Shown: positions 27,304-37,102, numbered from the stretch's first letter. The stretch: 64,000 bases of DNA from Bin87 sp963666415 (GCA_963666415.2 CAXXPD010000002.1:434001-498000), one strand, 5' to 3'. The notes: generated from the sequence alone by a model not told the origin. Made by a program: numbers and translations.

Positions 27304-27960
27304 TCAGGAAAGCCAGCCGGCGGCAAACGCCTGCACCAACCCGCGCAGGGCATCCCAATGATCACCCAGGGCAGCGCGCTCGGCATCAGTCAGGCAATCG
27401 TAGGTGCGCCCGTACTCGGCGAAGTACCAAAGGGGAAAGACCCAAAAACCCTCGTCCTGCGTTTCCGTCGGCTCCGGCAGCGTGTCCACGATGGCGCCGG
27501 TTGCCCCGCTTACCACCCAGGACGCAATCGTTTGCCCGCCGTCGGCAATGGCGAGCGCCTCCACGAAGGCGGCCTGGCGATCATTCCCGGCGTATGGGCG
27601 CAGCAGTTCCAGCAGGCGGCGCTGACGTTCGGCATCGTTGGCGGCCGGCCCGGCGAATCGGCGCGTGTACCGGCTCTCCCAGTTGGCCCCCAGCGCCGGC
27701 ACCAGCAAACCGCCGTCGCTGGCGATGGCCGGCATCCCGGCCACCCGGGACCATTCGGCGGCCTTGCTACGCGCGATGGCCTCGTGGGTGTCGCCCGATT
27801 CGTCGGGATCGGCGCTGACGCCCAACTCTGCCGGGGTGAACGCCGGCACATCCAGACCATCGAGCAGCCAGCGCAGCATTCGCTGCTTGTCGGCGTTGCC
27901 GCTGGCGAGCAGGATTGCAGGCTTAGCGTGCGCCGGGTTGGGGTGATCAGACTCTGGCAC
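27304..27960 (-). CDS. rdgB: Ham1/RdgB-like non-canonical purine NTP pyrophosphatase
   Basis: 218 residues from a GTG at 27960; a longer frame adds an unconserved leader overlapping the upstream gene. ILLASGNADKQRMLRWLL, AIARSKAAEW, PAIASDGGLLV, SRYTRRFAG and an EGFWVFPLWYF region match the family, which hydrolyses ITP/XTP/dITP to clean the nucleotide pool. Some signature positions differ (IASDGGLLV for the usual ADDSGL; EGFWVFPLW for GFGYDP), so substrate range may differ. It starts 14 bases after the DUF6941-like gene. Confidence 0.75.
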   Translation of the reverse strand: MPESDHPNPAHAKPAILLASGNADKQRMLRWLLDGLDVPAFTPAELGVSADPDESGDTHEAIARSKAAEWSRVAGMPAIASDGGLLVPALGANWESRYTRRFAGPAANDAERQRRLLELLRPYAGNDRQAAFVEALAIADGGQTIASWVVSGATGAIVDTLPEPTETQDEGFWVFPLWYFAEYGRTYDCLTDAERAALGDHWDALRGLVQAFAAGWLS

Positions 27961-27973
27961 GGCACACCTGCCG

Positions 27974-28369
27974 TCAGGCGCGGGCGTGGACGTTGATGGG
28001 CAGCCGTGCCATCTCGTTACCGTCAATGGCGTCGTGGAAGGCGTGGGGACCGGCCTTTTGGAAGGTTACGCCGTTGACCTCAACGATTATGCGCGCCCGC
28101 GAGTCCACCACGCCCAACGGATTGGCGAAGGTGATGGTGCGCTGCACGGATGGAATAGTGTCCTGAGCGTCTGGGTCCAGCAGTCGAATGTCCTAGCGCC
28201 GTTCGCCGGCCTCCATCGTGGAATGCCGCACGATGCACACCACCACGAACCGGGGATGGGTCATCGGCAGCGCGTTGCCGCTCAGGCTGTCGATACCAAT
28301 GCCCAGGGCGTGCAGCTTGCCCCTATCCTCCAGGGCAGAGTCGCACAGGAAGGCAACCTCGGTGTTCAT
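27974..28369 (-). pseudogene. DUF6941-like gene with an in-frame amber codon
   Basis: A 131-codon frame from ATG 28369 resembling DUF6941 proteins: N-terminal FLCDSALEDRGKLHALGIGI, middle DIRLLDPDAQDTIP, C-terminal VNGVTFQKAGPHAFHDAIDG. Codon 59 is TAG (28195-28193), after which the frame continues intact to a TGA. The start codon lies inside a 14-bp tandem repeat. Function of the family is unknown. Family call is from pattern memory; the single-stop interruption is seen directly. Confidence 0.65.
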
Positions 28370-28417
28370 GCCTCGGTGTTCATTCCCCGGTGTTCATGCC
28401 TCGTCGTTCATTCCGGG
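28362..28417. repeat. Four tandem 14-bp units over a start codon
   Basis: GTGTTCATGCCTCG, GTGTTCATTCCCCG, GTGTTCATGCCTCG and a diverged TCGTTCATTCCGGG. On the minus strand each unit carries a GAGG- or GGGG-like site and ATGAAC, so the ribosome-binding and start region of the DUF6941-like gene has been repeated. As 14 is not divisible by 3, each ATG opens a different frame. Confidence 0.75.
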
Positions 28418-28460
28418 GACTGCCTTCCTGCAAATCCAGACTGCAAATCCATCGGGTTGG

Positions 28461-29861
28461 CTAATCGTCCCCGTCGCCGCCCACGTTACCGAAGGCCATG
28501 CCAGCCGCGGCAGCCGCCGGCGGGACCACCATGGGAGCCACCGCGGTACGAGCTTCGGGCGGCAATTGATCCTCCCAATTGGGTATGAGTTGCCGCTTGG
28601 TCGTCTCCAGCGTCATTATGACGACAACCCCAAGGCTGCTGAAGGCCATAGACAGGATGAACGCCGGCATGTATCCGAGGAACTGGATTATGATGCCCGC
28701 CACCAGCGTCGAGATGAAGTGGCCCATCATCGCCCCGGAGATTTGGAACCCGTAGACGGTGGCAACCGGCCCGGTGCCAAAGTACTGGCGGTTTACCACC
28801 GGATACGCCGACATCTCGCCGCCGAACCCGATCCCAAAGACACACGCAAAGAGGTAGAAGGCCCATAAATCTCCGGCAAACAGGAGTATCGCCACGGCGC
28901 CCGCCTGAATGCCCAGGGCGGTAGCCATGATGAGTTTGCCGCCGATCCGTTCGGTGATGATGGGCACTCCGAATCGCCCGGCAATGCTGAATACGTTAAT
29001 CAGCGTCAGGATTATCGCGCCCTTGGTAAAGTCGATGTTCTGGCTCACCGCATAGTCGACCACAAAGATCAGGACTATGCCGTGGCCGGCGCAACCCATG
29101 CCATGAATAACGGGCAAGTTCCAGAACGCACGGGTGTGCTTCATTTGCCGCTGGAACACCTGCAACCGCAGCTTGGCGGCGTCGGCGTTGAATCTCACCG
29201 GCGGCGGGTCATCGTTCGTTGCGCCGTAGGCCAGGATCCCCTTCTCGGCCGGCTGATTGCGGAAGAATGGCAGCAGGCCCAGAATCAAGCCCCCGCCCAC
29301 CAGACCAATCGCGACAAAGGTTGTCGTCCAGCCAAATTGCTCGAGCAGCACCGAATAAACGGGAGCCAGCAGAGCTGCCCCCACGCCGCCGGCCGCCCAC
29401 ATCACGCCGATGCCTAAACCCAGCCGTTTCTTGAACCACGGATTCACCGCTGCCATCAACGGGACCATCGAGATTGACGAGGTCAGGGCCAGCATCACGC
29501 TGTACACCAGGAAGAACTGCCAAACATGGGTGATGTACCCAATCAGCACCATGGACACGCCGAACAGTATGCCACCCGCGAGCAGCAGCTTCCGCGCGCC
29601 CAGAGTGTCGCCCAACCGGCCGCTGAAGGGGGAGGTCAACGAGCCCACCAGATAGTAACCGGCCAATGCCATACCAATTATCGCCGGTGACCATCCGAAA
29701 CGCCCGCCTTCCTCCAGCGGCATGCGGAGCTCCGGCACCATGATTCCGGCCGACATCGAAATCGATTGGCCAAAAATCTGAACCACGGCCAGGATTCCAA
29801 TGATAATCCAGCCGTAGTGAATCCGACCGCTGGGCCGGGTGGCTCGAAAAGATGCGGCCAT
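28461..29861 (-). CDS. MFS transporter
   Basis: 466 residues, about 12 hydrophobic segments. HYGWIIIGILAVVQIFGQS at the start and GRLGDTLGARKLLLAGG after TM2 resemble the oxalate/formate antiporter-like branch, as does the MFS at 11535-12857. It ends in a Pro/Ala-rich cytoplasmic-like tail. Substrate unknown. First gene of the minus-strand run toward rdgB and moxR. Confidence 0.87.
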   Translation of the reverse strand: MAASFRATRPSGRIHYGWIIIGILAVVQIFGQSISMSAGIMVPELRMPLEEGGRFGWSPAIIGMALAGYYLVGSLTSPFSGRLGDTLGARKLLLAGGILFGVSMVLIGYITHVWQFFLVYSVMLALTSSISMVPLMAAVNPWFKKRLGLGIGVMWAAGGVGAALLAPVYSVLLEQFGWTTTFVAIGLVGGGLILGLLPFFRNQPAEKGILAYGATNDDPPPVRFNADAAKLRLQVFQRQMKHTRAFWNLPVIHGMGCAGHGIVLIFVVDYAVSQNIDFTKGAIILTLINVFSIAGRFGVPIITERIGGKLIMATALGIQAGAVAILLFAGDLWAFYLFACVFGIGFGGEMSAYPVVNRQYFGTGPVATVYGFQISGAMMGHFISTLVAGIIIQFLGYMPAFILSMAFSSLGVVVIMTLETTKRQLIPNWEDQLPPEARTAVAPMVVPPAAAAAGMAFGNVGGDGDD

Positions 29862-29978
29862 CTAGAGTGACCTCCTAATGTGCCTGCTGTTTCATAGCGT
29901 TGCTACCATCGGGGCTTTGCTATCGTCAGGACGTTGATACCATCAGGCTGCCCTGGGCTTCACTTACCTGGGCTTCAA

Positions 29979-30266
29979 TTAGTGGAGGGGGCATGCTACC
30001 AGAAACGCTTTGCCCCACCAGGTGTCGGCGGCGGCGCTTGCCGATGCCAACCTGGGAATCGCATCCGGGTCCGAAGCCCCGGACGACCCCGGTTGCGGCG
30101 CGGTACCTGAGAATCCGGTTATGGCGCCAGTCAGCGCATTACCCACGTCGCCCTGACTGCTGGCCGCCACGGCCCACGCGCCGAAGAAAATAATCAGCAA
30201 AATCGTGACCACCATCGCTCCCACCGAGGTCAGCATGGCCACGTTGCGTCTGGCGTACGCTACCAT
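29979..30266 (-). CDS. Small single-span membrane protein, hypothetical
   Basis: 95 residues. One strong hydrophobic segment (VGAMVVTILLIIFFGAWAVA) near the N-terminus, then a Ser/Gly/Pro-rich tail. No family recognised. It could be a real membrane peptide or a chance frame. Confidence 0.4.
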   Translation of the reverse strand: MVAYARRNVAMLTSVGAMVVTILLIIFFGAWAVAASSQGDVGNALTGAITGFSGTAPQPGSSGASDPDAIPRLASASAAADTWWGKAFLVACPLH

Positions 30267-30402
30267 TAGGAGCCATATTGTACTCCTGACCCTACGCTTT
30301 GTCAGCCTTTGCGCACTCTCGAACGCACGTCTGTCATGACCAGCATCGATAATGCCCAGCGTCCATCATGCCCAGCATCCATCGCTCATGCGCACCCGCT
30401 GT

Positions 30403-30545
30403 GTCATTGCGAGCGCACCCCCCTGTGTCATTGCGAGCGTAGCGCGGCAATCTCGTCGCCGTAGCAACGGCGGTTCGCCGACGTGTGTTCAACCCCATCG
30501 AGATTTCCGCTCGTCCTGAGCCTGTCGAAGGACGCTCGTAATGAC
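30403..30545. repeat. CATTGCGAG-type repeat, full copy plus fragment
   Basis: Fragment GTCATTGCGAGCG at 30403-30415, full copy about 30427-30545. Its right arm contains a different motif, TCGTCCTGAGCCTGTCGAAG (30511-30530), which looks like a separate short palindromic repeat inserted into this copy. The gap 30267-30744 otherwise holds no gene that I can support. Confidence 0.7.
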
Positions 30546-30744
30546 AGATTAAAGCGGGTACGCGTGAACGTCGCATCCATCGCTCTGGTCCCCGGAGGCG
30601 CGACGACGCGGCAAACTCATCGGCAAGGACGTTCTGCGATCCACAGCAGCGCCCGGACCAAATGGGCGAAGGCGCTGCCACTGCTAGCCACCGTGCCGGC
30701 GGGACATTCTCTCGCCTCCGGTAATCTGGTCAGGACAGGATCCC

Positions 30745-31899
30745 TTACTCCGCCAGGCTCTGCTGGAACACCTGATCCCATGCCAGCGCCCACGGCGGTC
30801 GCAGGTAACCCAACGCTCGCACGTCGTCGTACCACACCGACAGCGGCGAGTAGCGCGTGTAGGCGCTGCCGCCAGTAAGCTTGCAGAGCCGGCCCAGGCA
30901 GTCGTCAGACAGGCGGGCGACGCTCTCTTTGGCCAGCAGCAACTCCCGACGCCCGGTGTTGGTCTCCAGGCAACGAATTGCGCCTTCCCACGCCTGTCCG
31001 ATGAGCCAGGCTTCCTGCTCTGCGTGGGCCCATTCCACCTGCTGGTACGCCCGTAGCCCGGCATCCGACGCCAGGCCATTCTTGATACGTGGGCGCACGT
31101 AGTCCATTGCCGCGTCCACGACGCCTACAATCACCGACAGAAATGCCGCCGCGCCCAAGCCGCCGTTGGCTCCCATCAATTCCGCCTGATGGTTGGGCCA
31201 GGCGACGCGGGTGGCCGGGAAGCTCGAAAACTCGAAGGCGTGGCTGTTGGTCGACTTCATCCCGTGACCGCGCCACTCGGCGGTGAGTTTCAGGCCGGTG
31301 GAGCCATCCCAGGAATGATTGCGCACCTCCATGAAGAACAGGTCGGGCGTCGTTTCACCGGCCGCCAGCGCACGGGTAGTCATGAACGATGTCAAACCCG
31401 AGCCGCTACCGAAGTGCTTCTGTCCTGAGATGCGATACCCAAAGTCGCCAACGCCGTCGGGTTCGCAGACGCTGGACGTGCGGGCCGTATCGCCACCGGA
31501 ACCAGGCTCGCTGACGATGGTGCCCCACCAGCAACCGCTGTGAACGCTGTCGAACACTTCATTGCGCTGCTTCACCCAACCGGCGGTGTAGGGTTCTGGC
31601 ACGGTGGGCAGTCGCCACGAGGCCAACACCAAATGGTGCATGGCGCTGGCCAGCGTGATGGACGGGTCGCCGGTGGCCAGCTTGCGCAGCATCGAGCAGA
31701 TGGGCCGCGCCGACTGTTCGATGCTCTCCCAAGTACCGCCGAGGTCCGTAGGCACGGCCATCAGCGGCACGCCAATTTCGAAGAGGCGAGCGTAGTCGGC
31801 AGGGTCGCCCTTGGTGCGCTGTTGACGGTCGGCAAGCCCCTCGGCCCATTCCGCAGCAACCACGGGCGCCTGCTCCAAAATGCTAGCGATGGTAGTCAT
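30745..31899 (-). CDS. Acyl-CoA dehydrogenase-like flavoprotein
   Basis: 384 residues. Follows the acyl-CoA dehydrogenase/flavin monooxygenase fold: an N-terminal helical region, CWWGTIVSEPGSGGDTART (flavin-binding SEPGSGGD block) at about 127-145, GYRISGQKHFGSGSG, and a C-terminal helical domain. The usual catalytic Glu region is not clear, so it may be a two-component monooxygenase (DszC/HpaH-like) rather than a dehydrogenase. A molybdopterin oxidoreductase gene lies upstream on the same strand, 69 bases away. Confidence 0.8.
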   Translation of the reverse strand: MTTIASILEQAPVVAAEWAEGLADRQQRTKGDPADYARLFEIGVPLMAVPTDLGGTWESIEQSARPICSMLRKLATGDPSITLASAMHHLVLASWRLPTVPEPYTAGWVKQRNEVFDSVHSGCWWGTIVSEPGSGGDTARTSSVCEPDGVGDFGYRISGQKHFGSGSGLTSFMTTRALAAGETTPDLFFMEVRNHSWDGSTGLKLTAEWRGHGMKSTNSHAFEFSSFPATRVAWPNHQAELMGANGGLGAAAFLSVIVGVVDAAMDYVRPRIKNGLASDAGLRAYQQVEWAHAEQEAWLIGQAWEGAIRCLETNTGRRELLLAKESVARLSDDCLGRLCKLTGGSAYTRYSPLSVWYDDVRALGYLRPPWALAWDQVFQQSLAE

Positions 31900-31968
31900 T
31901 TTTCTGTCTCCGGCCTCGCTGCTGGTTCTACCAGGGCGACCGCGTGAACCGTTGCGAAGCGCTATTTG

Positions 31969-33174
31969 CTACTCAACGGTAATATCGTAGCCCACGACGG
32001 CGCTGAAATTCTTGCGCATATTGTTGTAGCGCGGCTCGCGGGACTGCACGTTGCCCACGCTGTCGGTGGCGCGGGACATCACCGTGTACTCACCCGGTTT
32101 TGCATCCCAGACCCACGACCAGCGCCGCCACATCCAGCGCTCGGATGGTTCTTCCAGACGGGCCGGCTGCCAGGTCTTGCCACCGTCCACGCTGACTTCT
32201 ACTTGCGTAATCGCGCCGCTGCCGCTCCAGGCATAGCCGCGCACCGTGTGGGGCCCGGCAGATAGTGTGCGCGTGTCGTCGGTAGGCCGCGTCACCAGCG
32301 ACTTGACGCCGATGGTGGTAATCAGTTCCTTGTTCGGATCATCGGCAGCTTCGCCATAGTAGTAGAAGTTGTAGTGGTACCAGCAATCCGGTTCGTGATC
32401 CATCACCTGCAGGCGGCGCAACCATTTCACCGACCAGTTACCCGACCAACCCGGCACCAGCAGTCGAATGGGCGCGCCGTGCAGGTGCTCCAGCAACTGC
32501 CCGTTCTGGGCATAGGCCAGGATCGTATCGGGATGCAGCGCCTTTTGCATCGGCAGGCCCTTGTCGTAGAAGAAGGATTCCGTGCCTTCGGCAGCGATGG
32601 CCGGCACTCCTTCGTCCCAACCCTCGGCGCGGACGTGGGTCGCCCGCCCCGTGAGTCCCGCAGTGTTCAACACCGCAGCCAGCGGCACGCCAGTCCACTC
32701 GCTGCCCGACAGGATCATCCGTTCCTGGGTGCGCGATGGACGGGGGCCCTCACCCTTGAAATACTCGAAGTAGGTGGCGTCGCTGCCGGAACATTCCATT
32801 ACCGTGCGCACTGAACGGGAGGTGAACCGGCGCAACTCCGCGTAGTTCAGGGTCAGCGGATTCTTGACTTCGCCATCCACCGACAACGACCAGTCGGCGG
32901 CGGTAACCGGCTCCGGGATGCCAAAATGCTGCACCACGTAATGCAGTTCGGTAGGCGTGATGAGGCCCTCCAACTCCATAACCGGCGTGCGGACACGCTC
33001 CGTCTTGCCGTCGGGACGCTGCAACGTGATCGGTTCCACTTTTTTGTGGGGCCAACCGTTCCAGCTGTCTGTCTCCACGGCAGCGCCATCAGAACCAGCG
33101 CCATCTATTTGCAGAAAATCGGGCCGTGCGGCATCACTTGCTTGCGTTTCCGACGGGTTTTGTGGAGTAGTCAT
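31969..33174 (-). CDS. Sulfite oxidase-type molybdopterin oxidoreductase
   Basis: 401 residues from ATG 33174, preceded by GGAGG at 9-base spacing. Oxidored_molyb domain: EPVTAADWSLSVDGEVKNPL, then VRTVMECSGSDATYF with the Cys expected to bind Mo, and PIRLLVPGWSGNWSVKWL. The C-terminal Mo-co dimer domain has VSVDGGKTWQPARL and YTVMSRATDSVGNVQ. No Tat or Sec signal is visible, so it is probably cytoplasmic. Electron acceptor unknown. Confidence 0.88.
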   Translation of the reverse strand: MTTPQNPSETQASDAARPDFLQIDGAGSDGAAVETDSWNGWPHKKVEPITLQRPDGKTERVRTPVMELEGLITPTELHYVVQHFGIPEPVTAADWSLSVDGEVKNPLTLNYAELRRFTSRSVRTVMECSGSDATYFEYFKGEGPRPSRTQERMILSGSEWTGVPLAAVLNTAGLTGRATHVRAEGWDEGVPAIAAEGTESFFYDKGLPMQKALHPDTILAYAQNGQLLEHLHGAPIRLLVPGWSGNWSVKWLRRLQVMDHEPDCWYHYNFYYYGEAADDPNKELITTIGVKSLVTRPTDDTRTLSAGPHTVRGYAWSGSGAITQVEVSVDGGKTWQPARLEEPSERWMWRRWSWVWDAKPGEYTVMSRATDSVGNVQSREPRYNNMRKNFSAVVGYDITVE

Positions 33175-33343
33175 AGCGTCGTCGCCTCCTGATGTGTTCC
33201 TGGCCAGCGGCACGCCACCAGCCCTCGTCAGTTTGCCACGCCAGCGCAAAGCGGGCAAGCACCCACGTAAATATCATAGCCAGTAGCGCAACAACGCGGC
33301 AATCTCGTCAACCTTCTCATGCGTACCAATGCGTACCAAGTTT

Positions 33344-33478
33344 GTCATTGCGAGCGTAGCGTGGCAATCCCGTCGTCGTAGCAACGGCGGTTCGCCGACA
33401 TGTGCTCAACCCCATCGAGATTGCCACGTCGCTACGCTCCTCGCAATGACAGATTAATGCTGCGCTCCTCGCAATGAC
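33344..33478. repeat. CATTGCGAG-type repeat, full copy
   Basis: About 33344-33450, followed by a second right end (CTCCTCGCAATGAC, ending near 33478) as if part of another copy were attached. Confidence 0.75.
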
Positions 33479-33612
33479 AAAGTGGGCACGCTTGAGCGCG
33501 GCAATTTCGTCGCCGTTTTCAAGCTCCACCCTCACGCGTCCCATCCAGGAGACCTGCGCGCAACCGTCGTTCCGGCGCGGGCCGGAACCCAAGAGGGCAT
33601 CGTGGGAATGGC

Positions 33613-33689
33613 CGATATGCGCTCAACCCCATCGAGATTGCCACGTCCCTCGACGAGCTCGGTATGAGCGGGCGCTCCTCGCAATGACA
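33613..33689. repeat. CATTGCGAG-type repeat, right half only
   Basis: Begins GATATGCGCTCAACCCCATC and runs through GAGATTGCCACGTCCCTCG to CTCCTCGCAATGAC. The left half is absent. Lies just before the ISAs1 element; the 33175-33740 gap holds no supported gene. Confidence 0.65.
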
Positions 33690-33740
33690 GGTTATGCAAC
33701 AGTCTCCTTCCAGAGACCGGGGCGAGTTGGTATGCACTAC

Positions 33741-34970
33741 CAGGGCAATCGCGTTATAGATTGGTAGACTTGGCCAGGCATGCGAGTCCAGTGATATGAA
33801 GGGGAGAGGGGAGGAGTGATGAGAGAGGGGAAGGGCGCGTCCATTATGGATTATTTCGGGACGTTGGAGGACCCCAGGATCGACCGGTGCAAGCGGCACC
33901 AGCTGCTGGACATCATTGCCATTGCCATCTGCGCCGTCATCTGCGGCGCCGACTCCTGGGTCTACATCGAATTGTTCGGCAAGAGCAAGCTGGAATGGTT
34001 CCAGACCTTCCTGGAACTGCCCCACGGCATCCCGTCCCACGACACCTTCGGCGACGTCTTCTCCCGGCTGGACCCGGAGCAGTTCCAGCAGTGCTTCATG
34101 GCCTGGACCCAGGCGGTGTCCGACCTGATCCCCGGGGAAGTGGTGGCCATCGACGGCAAGACGGTACGGCGTTCCCACGACCGCAATGTGGGCAAGCGGG
34201 CCATCCACCTGGTCAGCGCCTGGGCCTCGGCCAACACGCTGACCCTGGGGCAGGTGAAGACCGCGGAGAAGTCCAACGAAATCACCGCGATCCCCCCGTT
34301 GCTGCCAATGCTGGAACTGAAGGGGTGCATCGTCACCATCGACGCCATGGGCTGCCAGCAGGAGATCGCCCAGGGGATTCTGGACCGGGGAGCCGGCTAC
34401 GTGCTGGCGCTGAAGGAGAACCAAGGTCAACTGTATGAAGACGTGCGGGACCGGTTCGAGGGAGCGGAGGAGTTCGGCTTCGGGGGAGTGCCCCATGACT
34501 ACGCCACCACCCTGAACAAAGACCACGGAAGGATAGAACGTCGGGAGTGCTGGACAATCAGCGACCCATCTTGCCTGGAGTACCTGAGCACCGGGTAGGA
34601 CTGGCCCGGCCTGCGCTCGGTGGTCAAGGTGGTGGGCCGCCGGGAGACGCCGGCAGGGACCACGGTGCAGCCCCGGTACTACATCAGCAGCCTGGATGCC
34701 CCGGCGGAGCGACTGCTGAAGGTGGTGCGCACTCACTGGAGCATCGAGAACTGCTTGCACTGGAGCCTGGACGTGACTTTCGGGGAAGACCATTGCCGGA
34801 TCCGCAAGGACCACGCTCCGCAGAACATGGCCACGCTGCGGCAGGTTTCGCACAATCTGCTCAAGAACGAAACGAGCCTGAAGGTGGGCATCCAGGGGAA
34901 ACGCCTCCAGGCCGGCTGGAAGGAGGACTACCTGCTAAAAGTCCTATGCAGCTAAAACGCGATTGCCCTG
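33741..34970 (+). mobile_element. ISAs1-family element
   Basis: 1230 bp with terminal inverted repeats CAGGGCAATCGCGTT / AACGCGATTGCCCTG and a perfect 10-bp target duplication TATGCACTAC (33731-33740 and 34971-34980). It carries one transposase frame, itself broken by an amber codon. Confidence 0.93.
33816..34955 (+). pseudogene. ISAs1 transposase with an in-frame amber codon
   Basis: A 379-codon frame: DYFGTLEDPRIDRCKRHQLL at the start, VVAIDGKTVRRSHD and IDAMGCQQEIAQ (DDE residues), then KVVRTHWSIENCLHWSLDV with the catalytic Glu. TAG at 34596-34598 interrupts between EYLSTG and DWPGLRSVV, where related proteins read through with a sense codon. The frame is otherwise intact. Confidence 0.9.
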
Positions 34971-35068
34971 TATGCACTACCCGGCGTTTGACACCGCGAG
35001 CCAAAACCCGCAACAATCGTTCCCGGCCCAATTCCATTGCCAATCGACGTCGTACCAGGAGACCCGCC

Positions 35069-35320
35069 ATGACTACGCTGCACATTATTGTGGAGATTAC
35101 CGAGCAGGTGCCCACTGCCCGAACCGAGTGGCGAGTTGATTGTTCCGAATGCGGCTGGTACGACATTTTTGACGACCGGCGTCGCGCCGAAGATGCGTCC
35201 ACCCGACACGTGGCAGACTCCCACGACACCGAATCGTCCTACAACCGTATAGTCCAAACTCTGCGCATCGACACCAACCCTGAAGAAAGCGACATCGTGC
35301 CGGTCGACGAGTCCAGGTGA
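35069..35320 (+). CDS. Small C-x2-C protein, hypothetical
   Basis: 83 residues from ATG 35069, preceded by CAGGAGA. A short beta-rich start (TLHIIVEITEQVPTARTEW) leads to VDCSECGWYD (C-x2-C), then a His-containing helix RHVADSHDTE, a possible zinc knuckle C-x2-C...H...H. No family recognised. It lies between ISAs1 and the rhodanese gene, convergent with the latter. Confidence 0.6.
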   Translation: MTTLHIIVEITEQVPTARTEWRVDCSECGWYDIFDDRRRAEDASTRHVADSHDTESSYNRIVQTLRIDTNPEESDIVPVDESR

Positions 35321-35334
35321 ACCCGCCGCCGCAA

Positions 35335-36954
35335 TCAGTCGGCGGCAGCGTACTTATCGCCGAGCTGCTCTTCCCAACGCAGGTAGTTCTGCATATCGGC
35401 ATAGGTGCGATCCGGGCCACTGAACACCACGTCAGCCGGCGTCCGCGTCACGCCGGACAAACCGGTTTCCAACGGCAATCCTGCTGACCGCCACGCCGCC
35501 ATCCCGCCGGTCATTGCCGAGACGTTGGAATAGCCCATTGACCGCAGCGTTGCCGCCGCCAGCAATGATTGCTGCCCATCGCCGCAGGTCACCACTACCC
35601 GGGCGTCCCGGGACGCCACGTGCTCGGACACCTGCCATTCCAGCCAACCGCGAGGAACCCACCTGGCGCCGGGCACATGGCCGCGCGAGAAATCCTGGCT
35701 GGTATCGACGAACAGGATCGCATCCGGGGCGTTGGCCTGTATCTCGTGCGGTGTGGTGGCGGGCACCGAGTTGCGAGCGGCGGTAACCAGGCCGGGTTCG
35801 CCAGCGCCACCGATTGAGCCATCGAACCTGGCGCCCACGTTGCTGCCCGATTCCAGCGACTTGCCAGCGGCAGTCCAGGCCGCCGTGCCGCCGTCCAGCG
35901 CGTACACCTCGCCGTAGCCGAGCTGCCGATACCAGGAACCGGTGAGGATGGCCCTGGCCTTGCCGTCGCAGCAAAACACGATGGGGGCGTTCTTCACGAC
36001 GGCCACGTCATCGCTGCGCTGCACGCACTGCCCGCCGGGGAACCATCGAAAGCCGGGAATGTGTCCTTCGCCATATTCTCCGGCGGTGCGGACATCGATG
36101 AAATAGACACTCTCGGTGCGGCTGCGCTCCGCCAATTTTTCCAAACCCGCCACGCCCAGATACTGCACGCCATCCTCAACGGCGCAGCGGTCAGCGTAGG
36201 CTTCGGCCGCGGCCTGTCCGGCGGAGGAAACCGACGGCAGTTCGTCCCGGTCGGCGCCCGATTCCAGATCGTAGCCGGCCAGCACCCAACCTGACGTGCC
36301 ATTCTTCAGGCCCACGATTTCACGGTCCAGACCCATGCGCTGCAAAACGCGAGTGCCAATGATGCTCCGCGTGCGGCCAGCACAGTTGATCACCACCGTG
36401 GTGTCAGGGTCGAGGTCGGCGGTAACGTCGGTGATACGGAGCGCCAGCTCGCCACCCGGCAGACTCTGGCCGCCGGGGATGCAAAAGCGCCGGTATTCCT
36501 CCGGCGTGCGGGTGTCCAGAATCACCATCTTGTCGCCCCGGTCCATCCGGGCGCGCAGCTCGATAGCATCAATCTCTGGGACGTGATGCACAACCTCCAC
36601 CTTCTCACCAAAATCCTTGCTGGGCACGTTCACGCCCCACTCGGTGGGATAGTCCAGGCTCATCCAGCGGTTCACGCCACCGTCCAGCCAGGCCACGTTG
36701 GAATAACCCATTGCCTCCACAGTCTCCACGGCTCGAGACGCCCGCTGGCCATCGTCGTCGCAAAGCACCGTCAGGGATGATGGATGGGGCACCGCAACCG
36801 GCAGGTCAAACTCCAGCATCCGGCGGGGAATCAGGCTGCTGCTGGGGATATGGCTGGCGTTGTACTCGCCCGGTTCGCGCACATCGACCAGCGCAAAAGG
36901 AGCAGAGCCGTTGAACGTTTCATCCAGTTGGGCGGGCGTAATGGGATGAGCCAT
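35335..36954 (-). CDS. Four-domain rhodanese-like protein
   Basis: 539 residues made of four rhodanese domains in series, each with an active-site cysteine: LTVLCDDDGQRAS, VVINCAGRTRS, IVFCCDGKARA and VVVTCGDGQQS. Each has a conserved entry motif such as LVDVREPGEYNASHI or ILDTRTPEEYRRF. ATG at 36954 starts MAHPITPAQLD. Likely moves sulfane sulfur (thiosulfate or persulfide). A sulfite oxidase-type enzyme and a cysteine-dioxygenase-like cupin are nearby, which may point to organosulfur oxidation; this is inference. Confidence 0.88.
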   Translation of the reverse strand: MAHPITPAQLDETFNGSAPFALVDVREPGEYNASHIPSSSLIPRRMLEFDLPVAVPHPSSLTVLCDDDGQRASRAVETVEAMGYSNVAWLDGGVNRWMSLDYPTEWGVNVPSKDFGEKVEVVHHVPEIDAIELRARMDRGDKMVILDTRTPEEYRRFCIPGGQSLPGGELALRITDVTADLDPDTTVVINCAGRTRSIIGTRVLQRMGLDREIVGLKNGTSGWVLAGYDLESGADRDELPSVSSAGQAAAEAYADRCAVEDGVQYLGVAGLEKLAERSRTESVYFIDVRTAGEYGEGHIPGFRWFPGGQCVQRSDDVAVVKNAPIVFCCDGKARAILTGSWYRQLGYGEVYALDGGTAAWTAAGKSLESGSNVGARFDGSIGGAGEPGLVTAARNSVPATTPHEIQANAPDAILFVDTSQDFSRGHVPGARWVPRGWLEWQVSEHVASRDARVVVTCGDGQQSLLAAATLRSMGYSNVSAMTGGMAAWRSAGLPLETGLSGVTRTPADVVFSGPDRTYADMQNYLRWEEQLGDKYAAAD

Positions 36955-36980
36955 AATCGAAACTCCGTGTAACAGTCTGG

Positions 36981-37018
36981 CCCCCTCTCCCTTGACGGGA
37001 GAGGGCTGGGGTGAGGGT
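36981..37018. repeat. CCCTCTCCC-type palindromic repeat
   Basis: CCCCCTCTCCCTTGACGGGAGAGGG followed by CTGGGGTGAGGGTGA. Lies between the rhodanese start and IS66 copy 2. Confidence 0.75.
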
Positions 37019-37102
37019 GAATTACCTATGGTGGATGAGTGCTGGGGTGAGGGTGGCCGTCCCGCCAATGGGATAGGGATTAGCAAAGGTAAACCTGGCC
37101 CC

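Noticed and set aside
28362..28417. Tandem repeat as a small CRISPR
   Set aside because: Units are 14 bp with no spacers and no cas genes are nearby.
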